Assembly: GCA_017935745.1 (NCBI GenBank)
Contig: JAGBGX010000006.1
Coordinates: forward strand, 1 to 64,000
Length of the DNA stretch: 64,000 nucleotides
Reading direction: 5' to 3'
From: Treponema sp.
Lineage (GTDB): Bacteria > Spirochaetota > Spirochaetia > Treponematales > Treponemataceae
The translations under genes were made by a program, and so were the position numbers. Shown here in pieces: positions 8,203-16,363 of this stretch (its first letter is position 1; every line of letters starts with the position of its first letter). The notes below the pieces were generated by a model. That model did not search any database, was not told where the DNA came from, and saw only the letters and a list, made by a program, of their open reading frames with translations.

Positions 8203-8697
8203 ATGATACTGAAGGAAACTCCGCTGGCAAGCACGGACAGCGACTATATAAAGTGGGATCCAAAATTTGAAATCGGCATTCCCGTCATTGACGAGCAGCA
8301 CAAGAAACTCGTGGAGCTGTGCAACAATTCCTATCAGGCGCTCATAAAGCAAAGAACTTCTGGAAGCACGTGGGAACAGTCTCTGTCAGGCACATTGCAT
8401 GAATGCGTGGAATATGTGCAGACACATTTTAAGGACGAAGAAAAACTGATGGCGGCATGCGGCTACCCGGGATTTCAGGAGCACAAGAAAGTGCATGAAT
8501 CCTTCATAAAAAAAATCATTGAAACATCACACTCCTTTCAAGGCGCAGGAGCAGGAAACTCAGCATTCAAATTTGTAAAATTCCTCTATGACTGGATTCT
8601 TTCCCACATTGCGCATGAAGACAAGCTGTATGTAAGAAGCGTCCTTGAATACTACCGGCAGAAAAAAATGCAGGGCAGCAATCAGCAGAGCAGTTAG
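8203..8697 (+). CDS. Bacteriohemerythrin 2
   Basis: 164 residues from ATG 8203; AGGAG (8191-8195) sits 7 nt upstream, whereas the alternative GTG 8197 is too close to it. All seven di-iron ligands are conserved (DEQH; HFKDE; HKKVH; HIAHED), and the first 40 residues are nearly identical to those of hemerythrin 1. The paralogues diverge in the loop after the fourth helix start (GAGAGNSAF) and at the C-terminus. It probably binds O2 like its twin. The codon use is less GC-rich than that of hemerythrin 1. Confidence 0.95.
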   Translation: MILKETPLASTDSDYIKWDPKFEIGIPVIDEQHKKLVELCNNSYQALIKQRTSGSTWEQSLSGTLHECVEYVQTHFKDEEKLMAACGYPGFQEHKKVHESFIKKIIETSHSFQGAGAGNSAFKFVKFLYDWILSHIAHEDKLYVRSVLEYYRQKKMQGSNQQSS

Positions 8698-8724
8698 TTT
8701 CCTCTAGAAAAATATAAAAACCTA

Positions 8725-8790
8725 TTGACATGCTAGGTAAAATACAGTACACCTATATTACCTATTAAAAAGATAGGTAATTCTTTTTTA
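8725..8790 (+). promoter_or_regulatory. Operator-like region and possible terminator
   Basis: TTGACA (8725-8730) is embedded in ACCTA-N9-TAGGT. A second dyad, ATTACCTAT/ATAGGTAAT (8757-8765 and 8773-8781), is followed by TCTTTTTT. The first dyad looks like a regulator-bound promoter; the second could be another operator or the terminator of hemerythrin 2. No good -10 box at the right distance is visible. Confidence 0.45.
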
Positions 8791-8802
8791 TGGAAGCCCC
8801 AC

Positions 8803-8934
8803 ATGGATTCAACAGCATATTTTGAAAAGCTTGTGCGTGAAAATTTCAGATACGGTGTCATGTGCCTCTGCCGCACGTTTTTCTTTCAGCCGCGGAATAT
8901 CCGCTTTTGCAGTTTGGCTTTGTCATTCAGATAA
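8803..8934 (+). pseudogene. Short truncated gene, probable regulator remnant
   Basis: ATG 8803 has GGAAG 6 nt upstream and begins MDSTAYFEKLVRENFRYGVM, which looks like a real N-terminus. It then degenerates (MCLCRTFFFQ...) and stops after 43 codons. The dyad-rich region just upstream is typical of an autoregulated repressor. The most likely reading is a regulator gene truncated by deletion; a genuine 43-residue peptide is possible. Confidence 0.3.
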
Positions 8935-8939
8935 AGCCC

Positions 8940-9175
8940 GTCATCACAGTTTTATTTTTAGGTTAAATATGGGTTTTCTTTGCGGCAAGGATTGTAGGGG
9001 AGCCGCAGGCTGCCACTGGACTGAACGAGCGTGAGCGAGTGAGGGAAGCGGCCGGAGCGACAGCGTAGCCCCGAAAAGCCTGATTTTTGTGAAGAGAGCG
9101 GCCGTAGGCTGCGACCGGAACAAAAAGCCGCCCGTAAATGCAAAATACAAAACTCGAATTTCGACCTTTTATTTT
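8940..9175. other. GC-rich repeat-like leader before metY
   Basis: Contains paired GCCGCAGGCTGC / GCCGTAGGCTGCG segments and a stretch ending CCCCGAAAAGCC that resembles the gpmI leader near 5935-5960 (CCCTGAAAAGCC). No gene and no recognised riboswitch is seen. It may be a leader RNA or a decayed repeat. Confidence 0.4.
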
Positions 9176-9188
9176 TGGAGGAAAAAAC

Positions 9189-10478
9189 ATGGCACAGACA
9201 CCATTTCATTTTGAAACACTTCAGCTTCACGCTGGGCAGGAGCAGGCGGATCCGGCGAGCGATGCACGTGCGGTTCCGATTTATCAGACGGCGTCATATG
9301 TGTTCCGTAACGCACAGCACGCGGCTGACAGGTTCGCCCTTGCGGACGCAGGAAACATCTACGGACGGCTGACAAACTCGACGCAGGAAGTCCTTGAGAA
9401 GCGGATTGCCGCTCTTGAGGGCGGAAGTGCGGCTCTTGCGCTTGCTTCGGGGGCGGCTGCAATCACGTACACGATTCAGGCTCTGGCACAGGCGGGCGGC
9501 CACATCGTCGCGCAGAAAACGATTTACGGCGGAAGCTACAACCTGCTCCGGCACACGCTCAAGGCTTTCGGCATTGAAACGACGTTCGTGGACATTCATA
9601 ATCTGGCGGAAGTTGAGGGTGCAATCCGGGAAAACACCAAGGCGGTTTTTATCGAAACGCTCGGAAACCCGAACAGCGACATTCCCGACATCGACGCGGT
9701 TTCGGGCATTGCTCACCGGCACGGAATTCCGCTTGCAATCGACAACACGTTCGGAACGCCGTTCTTTGTGCGGCCGATTGAGCACGGGGCGGACATCGTT
9801 GTTCATTCGGCGACAAAATTTATCGGCGGACACGGAACAACGCTCGGCGGAATCATTGTTGACTCGGGAACATTCGACTGGAAAAAGTCCGGCAAGTTCC
9901 CGCTGATTTCCGATCCGAACCCGAGTTACCACGGCATTTCGTTTGCAGACGCGGCGAAGGATGCGGCGTTCGTTACGTACATCCGTGCAATTCTGCTCCG
10001 CGATGAAGGTGCGACGCTCTCGCCGTTCAACGCGTTCCTTTTGCTTCAGGGGGCGGAGACGCTTTCGCTCCGGCTTGAGCGGCACGCGGAGAACACGCGG
10101 AAGGTCGTCGAATTCCTTTCGGCTCATCCGAAGGTCGAGAAGGTGAACCATCCGTCGCTGGAAAATCATCCCGACCATGCGCTCTACCAAAAGTATTTTC
10201 CGAACGGCGGTGCGAGCATTTTCACGTTCCAAATAAAAGGCGGGCAGAAGGAAGCGTGGGCGTTCATCGACAATCTGAAGCTGTTCAGCCTGCTTGCGAA
10301 CGTGGCTGACGTAAAGTCGCTCGTGATTCACCCGGCGACAACGACGCACTCGGAACTGAACGCACAGGAACTTTCGGAGCAGGGAATTTTCCCGAACACA
10401 ATCCGACTTTCAATCGGAACGGAGCATATCGACGACATCATAGCCGACTTGAGCCGGGCGTTTGATGCGGTGCAGTAA
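9189..10478 (+). CDS. metY: O-acetylhomoserine sulfhydrylase (PLP-dependent)
   Basis: 429 residues from ATG 9189, with GGAGG 8 nt upstream. Cys/Met-metabolism PLP enzyme family: YGRLTNST near the N-terminus, the ETLGNPNSDIPD substrate loop, AIDNTFGTPF, and the PLP lysine Lys210 in VVHSATKFIGGHG. These enzymes make homocysteine from O-acetylhomoserine and sulfide, or cysteine from O-acetylserine; length and motifs fit the O-acetylhomoserine aminocarboxypropyltransferase branch. It is followed 57 bp later by an amino acid transporter operon, which may handle cystine, cysteine or methionine. Confidence 0.93.
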   Translation: MAQTPFHFETLQLHAGQEQADPASDARAVPIYQTASYVFRNAQHAADRFALADAGNIYGRLTNSTQEVLEKRIAALEGGSAALALASGAAAITYTIQALAQAGGHIVAQKTIYGGSYNLLRHTLKAFGIETTFVDIHNLAEVEGAIRENTKAVFIETLGNPNSDIPDIDAVSGIAHRHGIPLAIDNTFGTPFFVRPIEHGADIVVHSATKFIGGHGTTLGGIIVDSGTFDWKKSGKFPLISDPNPSYHGISFADAAKDAAFVTYIRAILLRDEGATLSPFNAFLLLQGAETLSLRLERHAENTRKVVEFLSAHPKVEKVNHPSLENHPDHALYQKYFPNGGASIFTFQIKGGQKEAWAFIDNLKLFSLLANVADVKSLVIHPATTTHSELNAQELSEQGIFPNTIRLSIGTEHIDDIIADLSRAFDAVQ

Positions 10479-10535
10479 GACGGCAGAAATGCCAAGTGTT
10501 TCAAAAACGTTTCTACAAGAAACAGGAGTGTTACT

Positions 10536-11363
10536 ATGAAAAAAATTTTAAAGCTGATTGCATCCGCTGTAGCTGCGGCCGCAGTTCTTGCTCCAGTCTC
10601 TGCAAAGCCAAAGGCAGGACGCACTGTTGACCAGATAAAAAAGAACGGAACAGTCAGAATCGCAGTATTCAGCGACAAAAAGCCGTTCGGCTATGTTGAT
10701 GAAAACGGAGAGTATCAGGGCTACGATGTGTACTTCGGGAACCGCATTGCAAAAGATCTCGGCGTAAAAGTGAAATATGTTCCGGTGGAAGCCGCGAGCC
10801 GCGTGGAAGTCCTTGCAACAGGAAAAGTTGACATCGTGCTTGCAAACTTCACCGTTACGCCTGAGCGAGCTGAAAAAGTTGACTTTGCGCTTCCGTACAT
10901 GAAAGTTGCGCTCGGCATTGTTTCGCCTGAAAACGCGCTGATTACCGCCCCGGAGCAGCTCAACGGAAAAACGCTGATTATTGCAAAGGGAACGACCGCC
11001 GAAACTTTCTTTACAAAAAACTATCCTGAAATCAAGCTTCTGAAATTCGACTTGTATTCTGAGGCTTACAATGCATTGCTGGACGGACGCGGTGACGCGC
11101 TTTCCACAGACAACACGGAAGTTCTTGCATGGGCAATTGAAAACAAGGGGTTTGCCGTAGGCGTAGACTCGCTTGGCAGCCTTGACACAATTGCTCCTGC
11201 CGTGCAGAAAGGAAACACAGATCTGCTCGGCTGGATTAACAGCGAAATAAAGTCGCTTGAAAAGGAGCAGTTCTTTCATGCTGACTACGAAGCAACGCTG
11301 CGCGAAGTATACGGAAAAGACTCCGATGCAGAAGCGCTTGTAGTAGAAGGCGGAAAACTGTAA
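10536..11363 (+). CDS. Amino acid ABC transporter, substrate-binding protein
   Basis: 275 residues. Signal peptide about 1-23 (KKILKLIASAVAAAAVLAPVSA). SBP family 3 features: GTVRIAVFSDKKPFGYVDENG, YDVYFGNRIAKDLG, GKVDIVLANFTVTPERAEKVDFALPY split across two lobes, and NGKTLIIAKGTTAETF. It captures a polar amino acid in the periplasm. Because metY is just upstream, a sulfur-containing substrate such as cystine is likely but unproven. AGGAG is 7 nt before ATG. A hairpin with a T-run after the gene probably limits read-through into the permease genes, a common way to make more binding protein than channel. Confidence 0.92.
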   Translation: MKKILKLIASAVAAAAVLAPVSAKPKAGRTVDQIKKNGTVRIAVFSDKKPFGYVDENGEYQGYDVYFGNRIAKDLGVKVKYVPVEAASRVEVLATGKVDIVLANFTVTPERAEKVDFALPYMKVALGIVSPENALITAPEQLNGKTLIIAKGTTAETFFTKNYPEIKLLKFDLYSEAYNALLDGRGDALSTDNTEVLAWAIENKGFAVGVDSLGSLDTIAPAVQKGNTDLLGWINSEIKSLEKEQFFHADYEATLREVYGKDSDAEALVVEGGKL

Positions 11364-11402
11364 GCTGATTTCCGGCAGTGTGCAATTTTAAAAATTGTAA
11401 AA

Positions 11403-11433
11403 AAACAGCGCACAGATGGCGCGCTGTTTTTTT
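11403..11433 (+). terminator. Intra-operon terminator or attenuator
   Basis: Stem AAACAGCGC/GCGCTGTTT (11403-11411 and 11421-11429) is followed by four T (11430-11433). It lies between the binding-protein gene and the two permease genes. Confidence 0.8.
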
Positions 11434-11552
11434 ACGTTCAATCACGCGAACGAATGTGCCGTCTTCGGAAATTGTTTTTGCAACGAGCTGTATAGCGAAG
11501 TCTCCAGCGAACTTCCTGCGGTATGTAATATGTAAGAAACATTTTTTTAGCC

Positions 11553-12212
11553 ATGGACACTGAATTTATAAAGCAGATTATGCCGATGTTTGCAGAAGCA
11601 GCGCTGCTCACAGCCAGAACCGGCTGCATAGGAATTTTGCTTTCCGCCGCTGCCGGAGCTGTCTGTGCCGTCATCCGTTTCTGGAAAATCCCGGTTCTGC
11701 GTACTATCGTCAGCATATATACAGAGCTTTCCCGGAACACGCCGCTTTTGATCGATTTGTTCTTCCTATACTTTGCGCTTCCACGCATGGGAATAAAACT
11801 TTCTTCCCAGCAATGCGGAATTACCGGGCTTACGTTTCTCGGCGGAAGCTATATGGCAGAAACATTCCGAAGCTCGCTGGAAACAGTCAGCAAAATTCAG
11901 ATTGAAAGCGGAATGTGCATCGGCTTGAACCGAACGCAGCTTGTGCGCTACATTGTCTTTCCGCAGGCGCTTTCCGTTTCGATTCCAAGTCTCTGCGCAA
12001 ACTGCATTTTTCTTCTGAAAGAAACATCTGTTTTCAGCGCGGTGGCGCTTGCCGACCTGATGTATGTAGCAAAGGATCTAATCGGGCTGTACTACAAAAC
12101 GCAGGAAACGCAGCTGCTTGTGCTTTCATACTTTGCGCTGCTTCTGCCGGTTTCGCTGCTCGGATATTTTTTTGAACGGAGGCTGCGCTATGGTCAGTTC
12201 GGCATTTCTTGA
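11553..12212 (+). CDS. Amino acid ABC transporter permease 1
   Basis: 219 residues, about five membrane helices. HisM/GlnP-type permease: SIYTELSRNTPLLIDLFFLYFALP in the middle, and an EAA-type loop (IESGMCIGLNRTQLVRYIVFPQA). It would pair with permease 2 to form the inner-membrane channel. The first 190 bp after the binding-protein gene are non-coding, including the hairpin. No strong ribosome-binding site is visible before ATG 11553. It overlaps the next gene by 23 bp. Confidence 0.9.
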   Translation: MDTEFIKQIMPMFAEAALLTARTGCIGILLSAAAGAVCAVIRFWKIPVLRTIVSIYTELSRNTPLLIDLFFLYFALPRMGIKLSSQQCGITGLTFLGGSYMAETFRSSLETVSKIQIESGMCIGLNRTQLVRYIVFPQALSVSIPSLCANCIFLLKETSVFSAVALADLMYVAKDLIGLYYKTQETQLLVLSYFALLLPVSLLGYFFERRLRYGQFGIS

Positions 12213-12894
12213 CGCGGTTTTTCAGCCGTTCAGCGTTCTTTTCAAAGGAAAAAATTTCATCAGGCTTTTGGGCGGACTTGGCGTAACAGCCCGGATTGCA
12301 GCAATCTCTGTCGTGCTTTCAATTTTTTTTGGATTTATGTTCGGAGCGGCAATGACAGTCCGCTTCCGGCCGATCAAATTCCTGTGCAGGCTCTACCTTG
12401 AATTCATGCGGATTATGCCGCAGATGGTACTGCTGTTTCTTGCATACTTCGGGCTGACATACGCATTCGGAATTTCAATTTCCGGGGAAGCAGCTTCTGT
12501 CCTTGTTTTTACGCTCTGGGGAACCGCAGAAATGGGAGACCTTGTCCGCGGCGCATTGCAGTCAATTCCGCTCCATCAGTATGAAAGCGGACGCGCGGGC
12601 GGGCTGACTGAAAATCAAATTTTCCGATTCATAATCATTCCGCAGACAGTCCGTCAGCTTGTTCCGCTCAGCATGAACCTCATCACCAGAATGATAAAAA
12701 CAACTTCGCTTGCTGTTTTTGCCGGCGTAACTGAAGTTGTAAAAACCGGGCAGCAGATTATCGAGTCAAACAGGATTTCTGTTCCATCGGCTGCAATCGC
12801 GGTGTACAGCACAATTTTTTTTATGTACTTCGCCGTATGCTGGCCGCTTTCATTCATCGCAGGAAAAATTGAAAAACGGCAGAGGAAATCATAA
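12190..12894 (+). CDS. Amino acid ABC transporter permease 2
   Basis: 234 residues from ATG 12190, with GGAGG about 8 nt upstream, inside the end of permease 1 (translational coupling likely). It is a HisMQ-type permease with LYLEFMRIMPQMVLLFLAYF and an EAA loop (YESGRAGGLTENQIFRFIIIPQ). The stop TAA touches the ATG of the ATPase gene. Confidence 0.9.
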   Translation: MVSSAFLDAVFQPFSVLFKGKNFIRLLGGLGVTARIAAISVVLSIFFGFMFGAAMTVRFRPIKFLCRLYLEFMRIMPQMVLLFLAYFGLTYAFGISISGEAASVLVFTLWGTAEMGDLVRGALQSIPLHQYESGRAGGLTENQIFRFIIIPQTVRQLVPLSMNLITRMIKTTSLAVFAGVTEVVKTGQQIIESNRISVPSAAIAVYSTIFFMYFAVCWPLSFIAGKIEKRQRKS

Positions 12895-13648
12895 ATGGCA
12901 TTGCTCGAAATCAGGAACATAAAAAAAAGACTTCAAGGAAGCAGGCGAAATTTTGAAGGGTGTTTCGCTCGATGTTGAACGCGGAGAAACTGCTGTCATT
13001 CTCGGGCCGTCGGGCTGCGGAAAAAGCACATTGCTCCGCTGCATAAACGGACTTGAGCAGATTCAGGAAGGCGAAATTCTTCTTGACGGCGAAGTCATCA
13101 GCGGCAGAAAAAAAGACATGCACCTGATCCGCCAGAAAATCGGCATGGTGTTCCAAAGCTATGATTTGTTTCCGAATATGACTGTCATGAAAAACATTCT
13201 GCTCGGTCCGGTAAAGGCACAGAAGCGCAGCAAGGCGGAAGTCACACAGCAGGCTGAGCAGCTTCTTTCCCGCGTCGGGCTTCTGAGCAAAAAAGACGCA
13301 TATCCGCGGCAGCTTTCCGGCGGACAAAAGCAGCGTGCTGCCATTGTCCGTGCGCTCTGCATGAATCCGGAAGTACTGCTTTTTGACGAAGTAACAGCTT
13401 CTCTTGACCCGGAAATGGTCCGCGAGGTTCTGGACGTGCTGATGGATCTTGCAAAGGAAAAGCGCACAATGCTGATTGTAACGCATCAGATGGATTTCGC
13501 GCGCGCAGTTGCCGACAGGATTGTCTTTATAGACGGCGGCGTTATTATTGAAGAATCTTCTCCTGAGCAGTTCTTCACATCTCCAAAAACTGAACGCGCC
13601 AAGAATTTTCTCCGCGCTCTCACGTTTCAACCAACAACACCGATGTAA
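12895..13648 (+). CDS. Amino acid ABC transporter ATPase, frame broken at an A8 run
   Basis: ATG 12895 directly follows the TAA of permease 2 and encodes MALLEIRNIKK. The frame then shifts at eight A residues (12921-12928); with seven A it continues DFKEAGEILKGVSLDVERGE and onwards to 13648. The rest has Walker A GPSGCGKST, Q-loop VFQSYDLFP, signature LSGGQKQR, Walker B VLLFDEVTASLD and H-loop VTHQ, about 250 residues in all. As written only a TTG start at 12953 would give an intact frame, and that product lacks the first strand of the fold. A sequencing error, transcriptional slippage on A8 or phase variation are the options. Confidence 0.85.
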
Positions 13649-13692
13649 TCGTCAGGACATGAAACATTCCGCACAAACAAAGCTGCACGCCG

Positions 13693-15147
13693 CTACACAA
13701 TGCCGGACAATTCGCCTGTGCACTCAGCTTCTTTTCCGGCTCTGATGCTTTCCTCAAGCGGCTCCCCTATTTTCAGCCTTACGGAGATTCCCGGCTTTAG
13801 CATGCCCGGACTTTCAAAAACTGCATGAAGGAAATTTTCTGTCACCGCATGGTACACAGCAGGTTCTCCCGGCTTTTGTTTTCCAGGGAGAATTTTTTCC
13901 ACAGAGGCATCATATTCATGTCCCCTGCACGACATGATGTACGAAATTTTTCCGGCAACGGCAGCTTCAGTCAGCCACTGCACACGTTCGCCCTTTATAC
14001 GCTCAGGCACTTGCGGACGCATCGAACAGGCCGCAGTTCCCGGCCGCGGCGAAAACGGAAACGCATGAATCCAGGCAAACTGCAGTTCCCGGCACAGCTG
14101 CTTTGTCTCTTCAAAGTCAGCCTCGCTCTCCCCCGGAAATCCGGCAATGATATCGCAGGAAATAAACGGATTTTCCTTGCAGCTCCTCAGGCGCGCAACG
14201 GCAGAAAGAACGTCCGCAGCAGCATACGGCCGGTTCATCAGCCGCAGAATTCTGCTGCTTCCTGACTGAATGCTCAAGTGAAAAAACGGCTGGATGCGCC
14301 TGTCATGCAGAACCGAACACAGTTCTTCAGTTATATGCTGAGGATAAAAAGATGAAATGCGGAATCGCAGCGATTCAGTTTCTTTCAGCAGAACCGAAAG
14401 CAGCCCGCAAAATGAAACCGTTTCGCCCGCGCTTCCCTTCCCTGCATACTGGCTCAAATTCACGCCGGAAAGAACAGCCTCGTGCACGCCAAGGGACTCA
14501 ATCTCCTGCGCCCGGCGCACCGCTTCCTGCACACCAAGAGACACTGACGGCCCGCGCGCAAGATGAATTCTGCAAAAGGAGCAGCAGTTGTTGCATCCGT
14601 CCTGAACTTTCAGCGTTGCACGGCTGTGCCGGGCAAAGACCGGCGTGTACAGCGCAAAGCTGTTCAGTGCGCACGGCTCCGCTTCCCGGCCGTCAGCTGG
14701 AACAAATGACTGTGCGCCTATAATCTGCTTCAGATGCTCAAGCGTGCAGCTTCCGCTTCCGCAGTCAAGCATTCCGCCGTTCATTTCGCAGGCAATCTTC
14801 TGCAAAAGGAATTTCTTTGTTCCCGGAAGAACAGCAATCCTGTCCTGTTCAATTGCTGAAATTTCATCCGCAGCAAGCTCTGCGTAGCAGCCGGTCACAA
14901 CAACCAGTGAAGCCGGAAATTTTTCAAGAAGAAGCCTGATAATCCTGCGCCCTTTCTGCTCAGCCTTTGCAGTCACTGTGCATGTATTCACCACACACAG
15001 CACAACATCCGGCGAAACAGGAGTCCGCGCCGAAACTGCCTCCAGATCGCAGCTGAATCCCTGGAGAGAAAACGAGCGGGCCGCGCCTTCAGTTTCATCC
15101 TGATTCAAGCGGCAGCCCAGCGTCTCAAAATGAACAGTCTGTTTCAT
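13693..15147 (-). CDS. mtaB: tRNA t6A37 methylthiotransferase
   Basis: 484 residues. A radical-SAM methylthiotransferase that adds the 2-methylthio group to t6A37 in tRNA. The N-terminal UPF0004 domain has cysteines 12 (LGCRLNQDE), 56 (NTCTVT) and 87 (TGCYAE). The radical-SAM cluster is Cys185/189/192 in QDGCNNCCSFCRIHLARG. A C-terminal TRAM-like segment (about 415-470) follows. GCRLNQ and CTVT with RxRG are typical of MtaB rather than MiaB. It is the last gene of a bactofilin-TPR-mtaB operon (18-bp gap), convergent with the ABC transporter. Confidence 0.93.
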   Translation of the reverse strand: MKQTVHFETLGCRLNQDETEGAARSFSLQGFSCDLEAVSARTPVSPDVVLCVVNTCTVTAKAEQKGRRIIRLLLEKFPASLVVVTGCYAELAADEISAIEQDRIAVLPGTKKFLLQKIACEMNGGMLDCGSGSCTLEHLKQIIGAQSFVPADGREAEPCALNSFALYTPVFARHSRATLKVQDGCNNCCSFCRIHLARGPSVSLGVQEAVRRAQEIESLGVHEAVLSGVNLSQYAGKGSAGETVSFCGLLSVLLKETESLRFRISSFYPQHITEELCSVLHDRRIQPFFHLSIQSGSSRILRLMNRPYAAADVLSAVARLRSCKENPFISCDIIAGFPGESEADFEETKQLCRELQFAWIHAFPFSPRPGTAACSMRPQVPERIKGERVQWLTEAAVAGKISYIMSCRGHEYDASVEKILPGKQKPGEPAVYHAVTENFLHAVFESPGMLKPGISVRLKIGEPLEESIRAGKEAECTGELSGIV

Positions 15148-15165
15148 CAGCAGAAACGGAGCATG

Positions 15166-15792
15166 CTACAGATGGCTCTGGCAGCGCTCTTTTCCCCGGA
15201 CAGCATCATAATGGGACGCATTAAGGGACAGCGCCTTGTCATACGCGGCAATTGCATTTTTCCAGTCACTGGACATTTCCCGGGCATAGCCGAGCCGCGC
15301 CCACCAGTGCGCGCTGTACGTAGGCTCAAAGCGGACTGCCGCAGTGAATGAAATGTCAGCATGCTCATACCGCGCCTGCCGGATATAAATCTCGCCCATA
15401 TAGTAATATGCAGTTCCAAGGCGGGCAGCTGTCTCCGAAGAATTCGCCACATAACGCTGGAACATATCAAGCGCCTCATTGTTCTTCCCAAGGTAATACT
15501 TAGCCTCGCCCAGAACTTCCATAAGCCTGATATCATAAGAATTGATTTTCCGCGCATCGCTCGCCCGCTGCTCGGCTTCCTTGTACTGCTTGTTTCCCAC
15601 AAGCGACCAGCACAGCACAACATAGGAATCCATGTTTGACGGATTTGATGCGATTTCAGACTCGCACACAGCAACAGCTTCCTTATAGCTGCCTTCCCGG
15701 TAGAGCTTCAGGGCATCCGGCTTTGCAGCCTGAGAAAAGGCACACGCGGCAGCAACGCAGCACAGCACAGCAAAAACAAGCTTTTTATTCAT
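15166..15792 (-). CDS. Secreted TPR-repeat protein
   Basis: 208 residues from the second of two adjacent ATGs (15792), because GGTGAG lies 4 nt upstream of it and only 1 nt from the other. Signal peptide about 1-21 (LVFAVLCCVAAACAFSQA); the Cys near its end could be a lipobox, but the spacing is poor. At least four TPR units follow (ALKLYREGSYKEAVAVCESE; SLVGNKQYKEAEQRA; YYMGEIYIRQARYEHAD; WKNAIAAYDKALSLN). It is probably a periplasmic scaffold. It lies 15 bp after the bactofilin gene, so co-transcription is likely. Confidence 0.85.
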   Translation of the reverse strand: MNKKLVFAVLCCVAAACAFSQAAKPDALKLYREGSYKEAVAVCESEIASNPSNMDSYVVLCWSLVGNKQYKEAEQRASDARKINSYDIRLMEVLGEAKYYLGKNNEALDMFQRYVANSSETAARLGTAYYYMGEIYIRQARYEHADISFTAAVRFEPTYSAHWWARLGYAREMSSDWKNAIAAYDKALSLNASHYDAVRGKERCQSHL

Positions 15793-15807
15793 CATACTCA
15801 CCAATCA

Positions 15808-16170
15808 CTATACGCTGATCATAGAACATTTTCCTGAAAAGACAGAGCCTTTTTCAAGAACAATCTGCGCAGTCGTTATGTCTCCAGTCACAGAGCCTGT
15901 TGAAGCGACATGCACCAGCCTTCTTCCGTTTATGTTTCCGACAACCGTTCCGCGCACAAGCACCCGCTCGGTGGTAATGTCAGCATTCACTTCCGCATTT
16001 GTATCTATAAGCAGATCGCTCGTAGCTTCAATCGTTCCGCTCACTTTTCCTTTTATCATAAAGGGCTTTGCAAAGCGTATGCTTCCTGTAAACGAAATGT
16101 CAGACGCCATCACGGTGTCAAAGTCATCTTCGTCTGTATCAAAATCACCTGAATCTTTTGAATCGTACAT
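15808..16170 (-). CDS. Bactofilin
   Basis: 120 residues. Bactofilin (DUF583) core of right-handed beta-helix repeats: FTGSIRFAKPFMIKGKVSGT, IEATSDLLIDTNAEVNADIT, RVLVRGTVVGNINGRRLVHV, GSVTGDITTAQIVLEKGSVF. Bactofilins polymerise without nucleotide and organise cell shape or envelope enzymes; in spirochetes they are linked to the cytoplasmic filament or cell shape. The N-terminus is acidic and disordered (DSGDFDTDEDDFD). The -10 box lies exactly 6 nt before ATG, so the mRNA is probably leaderless. Confidence 0.93.
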   Translation of the reverse strand: MYDSKDSGDFDTDEDDFDTVMASDISFTGSIRFAKPFMIKGKVSGTIEATSDLLIDTNAEVNADITTERVLVRGTVVGNINGRRLVHVASTGSVTGDITTAQIVLEKGSVFSGKCSMISV

Positions 16171-16176
16171 TTTTTT

Positions 16177-16205
16177 ATTGTAGTGATGATTTCAGTTGAA
16201 GTCAA
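16177..16205 (-). promoter_or_regulatory. Leaderless promoter of the bactofilin operon
   Basis: On the minus strand: TTGACT (16205-16200), 17-bp spacer, TACAAT (16182-16177), then six A residues and ATG. Transcription should start at the ATG itself. Confidence 0.85.
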
Positions 16206-16266
16206 TGCGCAGAGCTGAAAAACACACGCATACCGGTTCCTGTCGCCCGTAAAAATTCGCCGCATG

Positions 16267-16296
16267 AAAAAAGCCGGCACACACTATGCGCCGGCC
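16267..16296 (-). terminator. Terminator of the DEAD-box helicase gene
   Basis: On the minus strand, GCCGGC, an 11-nt loop, GCCGGC, then TTTTTT. Confidence 0.85.
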
Positions 16297-16363
16297 ATAT
16301 CAGCAGCCGCCCGGCTTCCACGCAGAGCCAGACGCAAAAGAACTGTGCTTTACACTGCGTCAG

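Noticed and set aside
8994-9135. Possible SAM riboswitch before metY
   Set aside because: The GC-rich dyads do not show the conserved core of any SAM class I can recall, and the pattern resembles the gpmI leader, a gene unrelated to methionine.
9294-10349. 351-codon minus-strand frame opposite metY
   Set aside because: Arg/Val-rich shadow of a confident gene with no ribosome-binding site.
12953-13648. ABC ATPase starting at TTG 12953
   Set aside because: That start would lack the first beta-strand that is encoded, one base out of frame, from ATG 12895.
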